From Empedobacter stercoris (GTDB lineage: Bacteria > Bacteroidota > Bacteroidia > Flavobacteriales > Weeksellaceae): a DNA stretch of 64,000 nucleotides. The DNA is taken from assembly GCF_025244765.1 (NCBI RefSeq), contig NZ_CP104209.1, positions 992,001-1,056,000 on the forward strand. Reading direction: 5' to 3'. The position numbers and the translations under genes are program-made. Each line of letters begins with the position of its first letter. The first letter of the stretch is position 1. The notes under the pieces are model-generated. The model saw only the letters and a list, made by a program, of their open reading frames with translations. It was not told the origin of the DNA and searched no databases. Below, one piece after another: positions 10,344 to 18,880 of this stretch.

Positions 10344-10411
10344 CATTTGTAGTGGCAAGTATTTATGGTCTGCCGTAGAGACGCTCAACCTTATTATGAG
10401 CTATACAAATG
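10344..10411 (-). promoter_or_regulatory. Purine riboswitch, guanine class
   Basis: Read on the minus strand: P1 is CAUUUGUA/UACAAAUG (8 bp). P2 is GCUCA/UGAGC with loop AAUAAGG. J2/3 is GUCUCUAC. P3 is GGCAG/CUUGCC with loop ACCAUAAAUA. J3/1 is ACU. These fit the xpt-type aptamer: the GG of L2 and CC of L3 needed for the loop-loop contact are present, as are U22, U47, C50, U51 and A52. The specificity position in J3/1 (C74 in xpt) is C, which predicts guanine/hypoxanthine rather than adenine. P1 is followed two bases later by eight Us, so ligand-stabilised P1 may itself act as a terminator. It should repress purLCFM when guanine is plentiful. Confidence 0.85.
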
Positions 10412-10452
10412 TTGTAAACTTTAAAAACTAAATCACCTTTAAAAGTGAATTG

Positions 10453-10484
10453 CAAAATTAAACATTTTAATTAGTAAAATCAAA
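10453..10484 (-). promoter_or_regulatory. Predicted purL operon promoter
   Basis: On the minus strand a -33 TTTG (10481-10484) and a -7 TAATTTTG (10453-10460) are separated by 20 nt, matching the Bacteroidota consensus TTTG / TAnnTTTG. Transcription would start about 35 nt before the riboswitch P1 helix, which makes sense for a 5' leader. Confidence 0.55.
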
Positions 10485-10590
10485 TCTAAATCAACAATAT
10501 TTTGTTTAATTTATTTGTTAAATATTTTCATTAAAAATTAACAATGATTATCAATCAGATGTCAATAATTATTCTTGAAACTTCTTTAAT

Positions 10591-11832
10591 TTATTTCAAA
10601 CTATTTTTATTTTTCTGTTCTATCCAAAGCGACATGTATTTTGTACTTTGATTGTTGTGATGTTGTAAAATCTGTCCCATAAAATTCTGATTTCGATGCG
10701 AGATTAGATTAGCTTCTATAGATTTGATTTTATTTGAAAAATCAGCTTCAAACTTATTCTTATTGTAATTTTCGTTCAGAATTAGCTTTCCATTTTGTTG
10801 TGCAGTTGTCCATTCATTTTCATTCGTGTAAAGCAACGTTGCTTTTTCCACAAAAGATTCTACATCATCTACCACATAACCATTCCAAGCAAAATCTCCT
10901 TTCATTGCTTCTGCTCCAATTGTTGTCGTAACAGAAGGTGTTCCCGTTTGCATTGCATCCACAAATTTCCCCTTTACACCTGCTCCAAAATTAATCGGCG
11001 CTAACAAAACTTTGTAAGTAGACATTGTATCTTGCGCATTTTCTGCACGTCCTTTTATAAAAAATCGTTCTTTCGGATTATGCAATTGCAAAACTTTTTG
11101 CGACACATAAGCGCCGTAAATGTGCAATTCGGCTTTTGGAAGTTTCTTTCTTAATATAGGCCAAATCTCTTTTTTTAAGGTTTGCACACAATTATAATTC
11201 GGTTCGTGAATAAAATTTCCGATGAACATAAAATTTGTTCTCTGCTCAAAATTCTTCCACAAACTAACTTTTGACTCAGTAATTTCTTCTTCTAAAAATG
11301 GAAGATAGTACAATACAGTATGATCAATTTTAAATTGATTTTGAAGAATCTCAAGCTCTTTTTTTGATATAATCAAGGATAGATCACAACGTAAAATTGA
11401 AGCTATTTCTCGCTTTGCTAAATCGGAAAATAATAATTCAGATGTAAATTCAACACCTTTTTTAATTGCTTCCTGTCTCGCATTTCGAAGAAAATGTAGA
11501 TCTTCTGTATCCAATATTTTCAAAGCATTTGGACATTCTTTAGCGACACGCCAACCATATTGCTCCTCGATCATAAAGCGATCAAAGACAACAATTTCTG
11601 GAGAAAGTTCTCGCACAAAATCATCAAAACTTTCATCATTTAATTGTATTTCAACTTCTTTAATTCCTTTCGAAATCAAATCAAAACTAAAATCTGATTT
11701 TGAAGCAGCGCAAGCAAATGTAATTTCAACTTCTGTTTTTAGAAAACAATCTATTAACTGAATCATTCGAGTTCCAGCCGCAGAAGAAGTTGGCTCTGGC
11801 CAAACTTGACCAATGATTAAAAGTTTTTTCAT
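10591..11832 (-). CDS. Glycosyltransferase, group 1/GT4-like
   Basis: 413 residues. The N-terminus MKKLLIIGQVWPEPTSSAAGTR resembles the first Rossmann strand and glycine loop of GT-B enzymes. The C-terminal half has FMFIGNFIHEPN near 200, the GRAEN segment near 265, LLAPINFGAGVKGKFVDAM near 285 and the donor-site-like GTPSVTTTIGAEAM near 300. It probably transfers a sugar onto a surface glycan or protein; donor and acceptor are unknown. It stands alone on the minus strand, upstream of the purine operon. Confidence 0.8.
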   Translation of the reverse strand: MKKLLIIGQVWPEPTSSAAGTRMIQLIDCFLKTEVEITFACAASKSDFSFDLISKGIKEVEIQLNDESFDDFVRELSPEIVVFDRFMIEEQYGWRVAKECPNALKILDTEDLHFLRNARQEAIKKGVEFTSELLFSDLAKREIASILRCDLSLIISKKELEILQNQFKIDHTVLYYLPFLEEEITESKVSLWKNFEQRTNFMFIGNFIHEPNYNCVQTLKKEIWPILRKKLPKAELHIYGAYVSQKVLQLHNPKERFFIKGRAENAQDTMSTYKVLLAPINFGAGVKGKFVDAMQTGTPSVTTTIGAEAMKGDFAWNGYVVDDVESFVEKATLLYTNENEWTTAQQNGKLILNENYNKNKFEADFSNKIKSIEANLISHRNQNFMGQILQHHNNQSTKYMSLWIEQKNKNSLK

Positions 11833-11936
11833 CCAACAAAATTAAGCTTTCTGATGCTGATTTGGAATATTAATTAATCCGTCAACGATTTGATATATTT
11901 TAATGTAAATTTGTCCTTCAAAAAATTATATAAAAA

Positions 11937-12338
11937 ATGTCTTATCAAGCTGTATTTACAGAATTTTACGAAGAGGTGAAATCAAGTATCAACCAAGGAA
12001 CTTTTGCTAAACTTACGATGGCCAAAACCATTGGAGACACTGATTTGAAGAACATTTTTGTGCGATTACATCTTTTGGAAGACAATACGTATAATTTTGC
12101 TTTTACGTTTCGTTACAAAACGGAAGAAGTGGAACAATATCACAGCATCGAACAAACGTTTTTAATTTTGAGCTCATACATCAAAAATCCATTCACGAAT
12201 GCATTATTGTTCACCACTGAAAAAGACATCATCTTTAAAGTAAACAAAAAAAATGCTGCAAGTTTGACAGAACAAGCACCTACTTTTAAACATGCTTCTG
12301 ATGTAATGATCGAAATGATTGAGAAAAAAATCGTTTAA
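11937..12338 (+). CDS. Conserved hypothetical protein
   Basis: 133 residues with no signal peptide or membrane segment. It is rich in aromatic and charged residues, with segments FAKLTMAKTIGDTDLKNIFVR and FTTEKDIIFKVNKKNAASL. The pattern reminds me of the N-terminal part of some flavobacterial SAM-dependent methyltransferases, but no methyltransferase motif is present here and I cannot assign a function. The gene starts 104 bp from the divergent glycosyltransferase and is followed by miaE after 99 bp. Confidence 0.7.
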   Translation: MSYQAVFTEFYEEVKSSINQGTFAKLTMAKTIGDTDLKNIFVRLHLLEDNTYNFAFTFRYKTEEVEQYHSIEQTFLILSSYIKNPFTNALLFTTEKDIIFKVNKKNAASLTEQAPTFKHASDVMIEMIEKKIV

Positions 12339-12411
12339 TCAACTGATTATTTTAACTCAATCTAATTATTTTGGTTAAAAGTTTCGGTTCTTTTATCCTA
12401 ATTATAATTTG

Positions 12412-12419
12412 TATTTTTG
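12412..12419 (+). promoter_or_regulatory. Predicted -7 element for miaE
   Basis: TATTTTTG fits TAnnTTTG exactly and lies 18 bp before the miaE ATG. No good TTTG is seen at -33, only TTTCGG near 12382. Confidence 0.35.
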
Positions 12420-12437
12420 TAGTTCAATTTTTCGAAA

Positions 12438-13019
12438 ATGCTTGGATTAAAACTTTTAACAGACCCACGTTGGGCTGATATTGCGGAAAGAAATTTAGAA
12501 GAAATCTTAACGGATCATGCGTGGTGCGAGCAAAAAGCAGCCACAAATGCGATTACCATGATTGCGTACAATTCTGAACATGATGAATTTATTCAAGAAA
12601 TGTCTGATATTGCAATCGAAGAAATGCAACATTTTAAAATGGTTGTAGAAATTATCGAACGTCGTGGTTATACATTAGGTCGCGAACGAAAAGATGATTA
12701 TGTAGGACAATTGATGAAATTTTGTAAAAAAGATGGTTCTCGTAACATGGCATTTGTCGATCGTTTGTTATTTGCAGCGATGATTGAAGCCAGAAGTTGT
12801 GAACGTTTTAGAGTATTATCTCAAAATATTAACGACGAAGAATTAGCTACATTTTATTACGATTTGATGGTTTCGGAAGCTAATCATTATACCACTTTCT
12901 TAAATTTTGCACGAAAATTATCAACCGATGTTGATGTAGATAAACGTTGGAAAGAATGGTTGGATTTCGAAGGAAAATTGATTCAATCTTATGGAAATAA
13001 AGAAGCAATTCACGGATAA
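12438..13019 (+). CDS. miaE: tRNA-(ms2io6A)-hydroxylase
   Basis: 193 residues. MiaE is a ferritin-like diiron monooxygenase that hydroxylates the isopentenyl group of ms2i6A at position 37 of tRNAs. The N-terminus LGLKLLTDPRWADIAE and the metal-ligand motifs are visible: Glu in LEEILTDHAWCEQKA, EEMQH near residue 72 (ExxH), Glu in MIEARSCERF near 117, and SEANHYTTF near 150 (ExxH). The length fits the family. It is a single-gene unit ending in a strong terminator. Confidence 0.93.
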   Translation: MLGLKLLTDPRWADIAERNLEEILTDHAWCEQKAATNAITMIAYNSEHDEFIQEMSDIAIEEMQHFKMVVEIIERRGYTLGRERKDDYVGQLMKFCKKDGSRNMAFVDRLLFAAMIEARSCERFRVLSQNINDEELATFYYDLMVSEANHYTTFLNFARKLSTDVDVDKRWKEWLDFEGKLIQSYGNKEAIHG

Positions 13020-13025
13020 AACTTA

Positions 13026-13054
13026 AAAGACACGAAATTAAATTTCGTGTCTTT
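13026..13054. terminator. Bidirectional terminator between miaE and acr3
   Basis: A 13-bp perfect stem AAAGACACGAAAT/ATTTCGTGTCTTT with a 3-nt loop. T7 follows on the plus strand. The inverted gene acr3 ends 3 bp away on the minus strand. Confidence 0.85.
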
Positions 13055-13056
13055 TT

Positions 13057-14088
13057 TTATGGATAATATTTCTTTTTCAACCATAAACTTGCTTTTACCA
13101 ATAGAATCAAAACAGGAACTTCTACCAAAGGACCAATAACACCAACAAATGCTTGAGGAGAATGAAGTCCAAAAACAGCAATAGAAACAGCAATAGCTAA
13201 CTCGAAATTATTACCAGTGGCTGTAAATGCGATAGATGCGTTTTTATCATAAGGAATCTTTACAGATTTATTAAGAAAGAAACTCACAAAAAACATCAAT
13301 ACAAAGTAGATAATTAAAGGTATTGCAATTTTTAAAACATCCATTGGTAATTCTAAAATTTGATCTCCTTTTAAACTAAACATTAATACAATTGTAAATA
13401 ATAATGCATATAATGTTATTGGAGAAATAGCAGGAATAAATTTGTGATGATACCATTCTTTACCTTTAAATTTCATTAAAAAATAGCGACTTAAAAAGCC
13501 TGCTAAAAATGGAATTCCTAAATATATGACAACACTTTCTGTAACGTCTTTCATAGAAACGCTGACATTAAAGGTGGCTAATCCTAATTTGTTTGGTAAC
13601 ACATTGATAAAAAGCCATACGAAAAAGCTGTACGATAATACTTGAAAAATAGAGTTTAATGCTACTAACATCGCTGTGTATTCTCTATTTGCTTTGGCCA
13701 GATCACTCCAAACAATAACCATTGCGATACATCTTGCTAATCCTATCAGAATTAAACCAATCATATAATCAGGTTCGTTTTGTAAGAAAATAATTGCCAA
13801 AACAAACATCAAGATGGGCCCAATAATCCAATTGAGTAACAAGGATATCCCCATCACTTTTTTGTCCTTAAATGCAGTTGGAAGCAAAGAATAATCGACT
13901 TTTGCTAAAGGCGGATACATCATTAAAATAAGTCCAATTGCTAACGGAATATTTGTTGTCCCTACGGATAAAGCATTGGTAAAATTTGAACTATTCGGAA
14001 AAATAACGCCTAAACCAATTCCTAATGCCATTGCAAGGAATATCCAGAGAGTAAGGTATCGGTCTAAGAATTTTAATTTTGGTTGCAT
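13057..14088 (-). CDS. acr3: Arsenite efflux transporter, Acr3 family
   Basis: 343 residues with about ten predicted membrane segments. It exports arsenite from the cytoplasm using the proton gradient. Family marks are [16 protein letters not shown] at the start, the conserved Cys in [12 protein letters not shown] (near residue 118), [14 protein letters not shown] near 290 and [13 protein letters not shown] near 320. It starts 2 bp after arsC, so the two are surely co-transcribed. It is the last gene of the arsenic operon. Confidence 0.96.
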   Translation of the reverse strand: MQPKLKFLDRYLTLWIFLAMALGIGLGVIFPNSSNFTNALSVGTTNIPLAIGLILMMYPPLAKVDYSLLPTAFKDKKVMGISLLLNWIIGPILMFVLAIIFLQNEPDYMIGLILIGLARCIAMVIVWSDLAKANREYTAMLVALNSIFQVLSYSFFVWLFINVLPNKLGLATFNVSVSMKDVTESVVIYLGIPFLAGFLSRYFLMKFKGKEWYHHKFIPAISPITLYALLFTIVLMFSLKGDQILELPMDVLKIAIPLIIYFVLMFFVSFFLNKSVKIPYDKNASIAFTATGNNFELAIAVSIAVFGLHSPQAFVGVIGPLVEVPVLILLVKASLWLKKKYYP

Positions 14089-14090
14089 TT

Positions 14091-14705
14091 TTATTTATTG
14101 ATTTTTGAAAAGACATAAAACATTTCTGTGGCGATTTGCCAACTTCGTTCTGTGTAAACTTTATCTTGTTCTGGAGTGTTATCTGCAATGTTAGGATCTT
14201 CAAAAGTTATCGGAATTCTTCTTTCTGCACCTGCTATAAAAGGGCATCCTTCGTCTGCTTGTGAACAAGTCAGAATGGCTGCAAATTTTGAAACTGGATT
14301 GTAAGGACTATCATACTTTTTAGAAAAACCAATAATAGGCACCGCATTTTCGCCAAACTTAATAGCATAAATTGGATTGTTACTTTCCGCTATTTTTAGA
14401 ATTTGAAAACCTTGCCGACTTAATGTTTCTGCGATTTTTGGAAATAAAGCCGTTTCTTCTGTACCACCCGAATAACAATTTACATTGGATATATTAAAAT
14501 GTGCGGCTGCAACTTGAGCCCAAATTTGTGCAAAATGACTTCTACGCGAATTGTGGGTGCAAATGAAATTGAGATTTATTATTTCGCTTTCCTCCAATTT
14601 TTGCTGTATATAATCCACCAAAGGCTGTAAAACAGCCTTTCTTTCAGTAGATATTGCATCAAATACTTGAATTTTTATTATATTCTTTTTTAACAATGGA
14701 AACAT
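14091..14705 (-). CDS. arsC: Arsenate reductase, low-molecular-weight phosphatase type
   Basis: 204 residues. The P-loop CTHNSRRS (CX5R, near residue 49) of the LMW phosphatase fold is followed by a [11 protein letters not shown] segment with two Cys that resemble the redox Cys of thioredoxin-coupled ArsC, and by FEDPNIAD, the DP-loop region. Databases often name this family protein-tyrosine-phosphatase, but its place between DUF6428 and acr3 argues for arsenate reduction. It is longer than the usual 130-140 residues because of an N-terminal extension of about 40. Confidence 0.88.
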   Translation of the reverse strand: MFPLLKKNIIKIQVFDAISTERKAVLQPLVDYIQQKLEESEIINLNFICTHNSRRSHFAQIWAQVAAAHFNISNVNCYSGGTEETALFPKIAETLSRQGFQILKIAESNNPIYAIKFGENAVPIIGFSKKYDSPYNPVSKFAAILTCSQADEGCPFIAGAERRIPITFEDPNIADNTPEQDKVYTERSWQIATEMFYVFSKINK

Positions 14706-14723
14706 GAGTAATGGTTTACATTC

Positions 14724-15188
14724 TTAGCAACAACCCGAATTAGGTGTACAACAAGTATTGTTTAGTTCCGATAAATTCACTTTTTGTTTTTGGCTAGGAA
14801 TTCCACACGCATCTTCGGCTAAACATGCCGTTGTTTTGTTTTTTAAAACAAAAGATTTTCCGTTAAAATCTAAATCAAATTTTCCAATCGTTTCGGCTTG
14901 ATACTCTACTTCAATTTCAGCATCTTCGATCCCAATTTTTTCCTCGGATAGTTTGATAATGTTTAACAGTTTACCTGGTTTTAGACGATGTTCGTAATCA
15001 TCTGCATTCCATAACTGAAAGTTAACTACTTTTTCGTTGCGAATGGTTCCGCCACAATCGATAAAGTTTTTTGTAATTTGACCAACTTCTGTTACGTGAA
15101 AGTGTTCGGGAACAAAAGTCCCATTTTCTAATTGAAATTCAACATTCTCTAATGTTGGTAGAATTTCTTTAATTTGTTCAAGTGTCAT
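14724..15188 (-). CDS. DUF6428 family protein of arsenic operons
   Basis: 154 residues. A soluble protein beginning MTLEQIKEILPTLENVEF, with the conserved VPEHFHVTEVG and IDCGGTIR segments. The C-terminus is rich in Cys: TTACLAEDACGIP and NNTCCTPNSGCC, seven Cys in about 40 residues. Such a tail could bind arsenite or a thiophilic metal. Proteins of this family are common between arsR and arsC in Bacteroidota; the biochemical role is not known to me. It has its own upstream operator copy at 15245. Confidence 0.85.
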   Translation of the reverse strand: MTLEQIKEILPTLENVEFQLENGTFVPEHFHVTEVGQITKNFIDCGGTIRNEKVVNFQLWNADDYEHRLKPGKLLNIIKLSEEKIGIEDAEIEVEYQAETIGKFDLDFNGKSFVLKNKTTACLAEDACGIPSQKQKVNLSELNNTCCTPNSGCC

Positions 15189-15244
15189 AGCTTATTATTT
15201 ATAATTTGACTTGTTATGATTAATATTCATTTACTTTTACCATT

Positions 15245-15260
15245 ATCGCAATATTACGAT
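15245..15260. promoter_or_regulatory. Second ArsR operator copy
   Basis: ATCGCAATATTACGAT differs from the perfect palindrome at 15626 by one base. It lies between arsR and the DUF6428 gene, 57 bp before the latter, so the resistance genes may have their own arsenite-controlled promoter. Confidence 0.7.
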
Positions 15261-15282
15261 GATAATTAATATAAAAAAAGTA

Positions 15283-15612
15283 TTAACAGCATTGTTTAAT
15301 GTGAACATCTTGTTTGAAAAATGCAATCAAATCGTTTTGAACATCATTCCAAACTTTTTCATCGATACAATAGCAAACAGACTTTCCTTCGATAGTACCT
15401 TGAATAATTCCAAGTGTTTTAAGCTCCTTTAAATGCTGAGAAATCGTTGCTTGTGCCAAGCCTAATTCATCAACCAAATCATTGCAAATACACGCTTTCT
15501 GATTGATAATGTATTGTAAAATAGCAATACGTGCCGGATTTCCAAATACTTTGAACATGAGTGCTAATCTATTTTGTTCGTCTGTAAATATTTCTGATTT
15601 TGTAGTTCCCAT
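15283..15612 (-). CDS. arsR: ArsR/SmtB family arsenite-responsive repressor
   Basis: 109 residues, winged helix. Recognition region LGLAQATISQHLKELKTLG is typical. KACICNDL carries a CxC pair in the place of the classical metal-sensing CVC of ArsR, and the C-terminus ends KQCC, which may add thiol ligands. It should bind the palindromes at 15626 and 15245 and leave DNA on arsenite binding. First gene of the ars cluster. Confidence 0.93.
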   Translation of the reverse strand: MGTTKSEIFTDEQNRLALMFKVFGNPARIAILQYIINQKACICNDLVDELGLAQATISQHLKELKTLGIIQGTIEGKSVCYCIDEKVWNDVQNDLIAFFKQDVHIKQCC

Positions 15613-15625
15613 AGATTAATTTCGT

Positions 15626-15641
15626 ATCGTAATATTACGAT
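15626..15641. promoter_or_regulatory. ArsR operator upstream of arsR
   Basis: ATCGTAATATTACGAT is a perfect 16-bp palindrome ending 13 bp before the arsR start, as expected for autoregulation. Confidence 0.75.
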
Positions 15642-15756
15642 AATAAAATAAATCAATCCTCATAAAATTTCATTTTAACTCAACTTTTTGATTAAATAAA
15701 CTAAAAAAATCCGCTCTTTGAGCGGATTTATGTATTCTATTTTACTATTTTATTTA

Positions 15757-17457
15757 TTAAGCCTCGCAAGAAGAACAAGAAACTAAGTTGGCTACTAATT
15801 CTTTTGAAACAGATTGAGAGCGTTGATAATACAATGTTTTTACGCCTAATTGCCAAGCTTCAATCATTAAACGGTTGACTTCTTTTACAGGTAAATCTGG
15901 CGGAATGTTAAGATTTAAGGATTGCGATTGATCGATGTATTTTTGACGAATTGCTGCTTGCTGAACAATTTCTAATTGAGAAATTTCTTTGAATGTTTTG
16001 AATACATCTTTTTCCTCTTTTGTCAATTGATCTAAATGCTGTACCGAACCTCCATTTAGCATGATTTCACGCCAAATATCTTCGTTATCGATTCCTTTTT
16101 CGCGTAATAATTTTGTTAAATATTTATTTTTACGCATAAAGTTCCCTTTCGATAAACCAGCTTTGTAATAATTAGACGCAAACGGTTCAATTCCTGGAGA
16201 TGTTTGTCCTAAAATTGCAGAAGAAGAGGTTGTTGGTGCAATTGCACATGTCGTTGTATTACGACGTCCATAACCTTTCAATACTTCTGGTTCTCCATAA
16301 ATACGTGCTAATTCTTCTGAAGCTTTATCAGCTTTTGATTGTATATGTTTGAATATTTCTGTAGTACGCAATTTTGCCTCCATTCCTTCGAAAGGAATCA
16401 TATTGCGTTGTAAATAAGAATGCCATCCTAACACACCTAAACCTAAAGCTCTGTGACGTTTTGCAAATCGATTCGCTGAAGCTAAATAGTAATTTCCTTC
16501 TGTTTTTTCGATGAATTCTTGCAATACAGCATCTAAGAAAAAGATGGCTAAACGAACCGCTTCTGTATCTTTCCATTCGTCGTATAACTCTAAGTTCATA
16601 GAAGATAAACAGCAAATAAATGATTCGTCCACAGAAGAAGGCAACATAATTTCTGAGCAAAGATTAGACGCATTAATTGACATTCCTAAATCTTTGTAAA
16701 CCTGCGGTTTATTTTTATTAACGTTATCTGTAAAGAAAAGATAAGGTAATCCTTTTTCTTGACGAGATTCTAAAACTTTCGCCCAGATTTGACGTTTTTC
16801 AACATCTCCATCAATCATTTCTTGCATCCAATAATCTGGCACACAAACACCATAAAATAAATTCTGAATAGGACTCCCTATCGATTTAATTTTTAAGAAT
16901 TCTTCAATATCATCATGATCGATATCCAAATAAGCTGCAAATGCACCACGACGTGTAGAACCTTGCGAAACAACGTTCATTGCAGAATTGAACAATTCCA
17001 TAAATGAAACTGCACCACTACTCTTTCCGTTATCTGTGATTGCTGCACCCCGCTCGCGTAATTCTCCGAAATACCCAGAAGTTCCACCACCGATCTTTGT
17101 TTGCATGATTACTTCACCTAATTTATGCGTAATACCTTCGATACTATCTGGAATATGAACATTGAAACAAGAAATTGGTAAACCACGTTCCGTTCCCATA
17201 TTTGCCCAAATTGGCGATGATAAACTCATCCAACCTCTTTCAATCATTTCTTTAAAAGACTCTTGAAGTTCAGGTTTATATAAACGCTTTGCAGCTGCTG
17301 CTGTAATACGATCTATTGCTCCTTCAACTGTTTCGCCTTTCAACAAATAACCTCTATTCAAAATTTGTTCAGATTCAGAGTTTTTCCACCATAATTTTGG
17401 TGCTTCTCCGTCAAAAAAAATGTTTTGAATGTCGTCGTGTGGTATCGGATTATCCAT
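15757..17457 (-). CDS. nrdA: Ribonucleoside-diphosphate reductase, large (alpha) subunit, class I
   Basis: 566 residues. It reduces ribonucleotides for DNA synthesis with a radical supplied by NrdB. The active-site Cys are in LPISCFNVHI (near 94), the thiyl Cys in NASNLCSEIML (near 262), and the C-terminal pair CSSC. The radical-transfer pair YY occurs in KTLYYQRSQS. The protein starts almost directly with the catalytic fold: the N-terminal ATP-cone of about 90 residues is missing, which explains the short length. It lies 78 bp after nrdB. Confidence 0.95.
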   Translation of the reverse strand: MDNPIPHDDIQNIFFDGEAPKLWWKNSESEQILNRGYLLKGETVEGAIDRITAAAAKRLYKPELQESFKEMIERGWMSLSSPIWANMGTERGLPISCFNVHIPDSIEGITHKLGEVIMQTKIGGGTSGYFGELRERGAAITDNGKSSGAVSFMELFNSAMNVVSQGSTRRGAFAAYLDIDHDDIEEFLKIKSIGSPIQNLFYGVCVPDYWMQEMIDGDVEKRQIWAKVLESRQEKGLPYLFFTDNVNKNKPQVYKDLGMSINASNLCSEIMLPSSVDESFICCLSSMNLELYDEWKDTEAVRLAIFFLDAVLQEFIEKTEGNYYLASANRFAKRHRALGLGVLGWHSYLQRNMIPFEGMEAKLRTTEIFKHIQSKADKASEELARIYGEPEVLKGYGRRNTTTCAIAPTTSSSAILGQTSPGIEPFASNYYKAGLSKGNFMRKNKYLTKLLREKGIDNEDIWREIMLNGGSVQHLDQLTKEEKDVFKTFKEISQLEIVQQAAIRQKYIDQSQSLNLNIPPDLPVKEVNRLMIEAWQLGVKTLYYQRSQSVSKELVANLVSCSSCEA

Positions 17458-17535
17458 AGTTTTAGAATTTATTGTGATGTAATATTATATAAATAATTTT
17501 ATTTATAGCTGTGTTTTAATGAATCATTTCGGTCG

Positions 17536-18495
17536 TTAAAATAAATCGGCTGCCGAAATACTCTTATCGTGTTTTGTATAATCTACAGGTCGTTTTGCAA
17601 AGAAATCGTCTAAACTACTTGCAAAAACTTCTTCTTCGAACCAAGCCATTGGTTTGTATTGCTCTTGCGAAATATGATATATTTTATTATACCCTATTTT
17701 CATAATTGCTTCGTCTATACGATATTTCATATAGTTTAATAAATCTGCTTTTGAGTAGTAACCGAATTCTCCATTTTCGAAAATCCAATCTAACATCATT
17801 TCTTCTTGATCAATATAACCACGAACTGCAGTTTCTACCCAGTTTTGATCTAATTCTTCTGGCAATAAACCTTCTTCACGAATTTTATTAATCAAATAAA
17901 TACCAGCATTTGCATGAATTTGCTCATCTGTAGATGTCCAAGCAATAATATTTGCTGTATTTTTCATTAAACCATCAAAACGTGTAAACGCTAAGATATT
18001 TGCAAATTTCGAAAATAGCGAGCTATCTTCTATAACCAATGCAAAGAATAATAATTTCTCTACAATTGATTTACTTTCGTCGCGCATGATTTCACTAACG
18101 AACGTATTATAACTTTTGAAAATAGGATTTTGTAATGCAACATTAAACTCATCCAAATATCCATTTACTTCCAAAATACGAGAATATGCTTCACTATGTC
18201 TGAATTCACATTCTGCAAAAGTAGCGCCTAACCCATTTAATTCTGGTTTTGGAAAATAATGGTATAAATCTCCCCAAAAACCTTTTACAGTTACCTCAAC
18301 TTGTGCAATAGATAAAATAGAACGTTTGTGAATTTCACGTTTCACATCATCTAAGTTGGCGTGATAATCTTGTATATCCGAAGTAAAATCTACTTCTCCA
18401 TGTACCCAATATGCTTTTTGGATTGCTTCTGTAAAGGTTAAAATTTCAGGATATTCAAACGGTTTATAGTTTATCCTTTTATCAAAAATAGACAT
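17536..18495 (-). CDS. nrdB: Ribonucleoside-diphosphate reductase, small (beta) subunit, class I
   Basis: 319 residues from the chosen start MSIFDKRINYKPFEYPEI; the frame continues 43 codons upstream, but that part is Lys/Phe-rich and not family-like. Ferritin-like metal site: Glu and His in ECEFRHSEAYSRIL, whose spacing ExxH...Y matches E115, H118 and radical Tyr122 of the E. coli protein, so a tyrosyl radical is expected. The C-terminus SISAADLF would dock on NrdA. No ATP-cone is fused here either. Confidence 0.93.
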   Translation of the reverse strand: MSIFDKRINYKPFEYPEILTFTEAIQKAYWVHGEVDFTSDIQDYHANLDDVKREIHKRSILSIAQVEVTVKGFWGDLYHYFPKPELNGLGATFAECEFRHSEAYSRILEVNGYLDEFNVALQNPIFKSYNTFVSEIMRDESKSIVEKLLFFALVIEDSSLFSKFANILAFTRFDGLMKNTANIIAWTSTDEQIHANAGIYLINKIREEGLLPEELDQNWVETAVRGYIDQEEMMLDWIFENGEFGYYSKADLLNYMKYRIDEAIMKIGYNKIYHISQEQYKPMAWFEEEVFASSLDDFFAKRPVDYTKHDKSISAADLF

Positions 18496-18827
18496 AGTTT
18501 TTTTTAGACTTTTTAGATTAATAAACTTTAATAAAAACGATTTTTTTTCATGAAAAAAAATAAAGTTGGTTGTTTTATTTTTTTTAGAAATTTGAACCTC
18601 AATGGGGTTACATTTTCGTTTCAATCATTCATCGATTCTTTCAAAATTAAGATAAGATTTTACAATTAAAAATTTTGGAATCTTAAAAATTAAAAAGGTT
18701 ATCAACAAGTTGTTAATTAATTGATTTATAATTAGTTGATTTTGTATTTTTATTCGTTATAATTTAATAATTTTTATCGAAACTACAACTAAATTGCTAA
18801 TTATTTTTCTATAATTCAGCAAAAAAA

Positions 18828-18855
18828 TAGGCAAGCCTTGATGTAGACTTGCCTA
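18828..18855 (-). terminator. rny terminator
   Basis: Stem TAGGCAAG/CTTGCCTA with a 12-nt loop, followed on the minus strand by seven Us, 26 bp past the rny stop. Confidence 0.75.
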
Positions 18856-18880
18856 AAAGAATATAAATAAATTCTAAATT

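Noticed and set aside
18496-18624. 43-codon extension of NrdB
   Set aside because: Lys/Phe-rich sequence with no family match; the conserved start is MSIFDKRINY at 18495.
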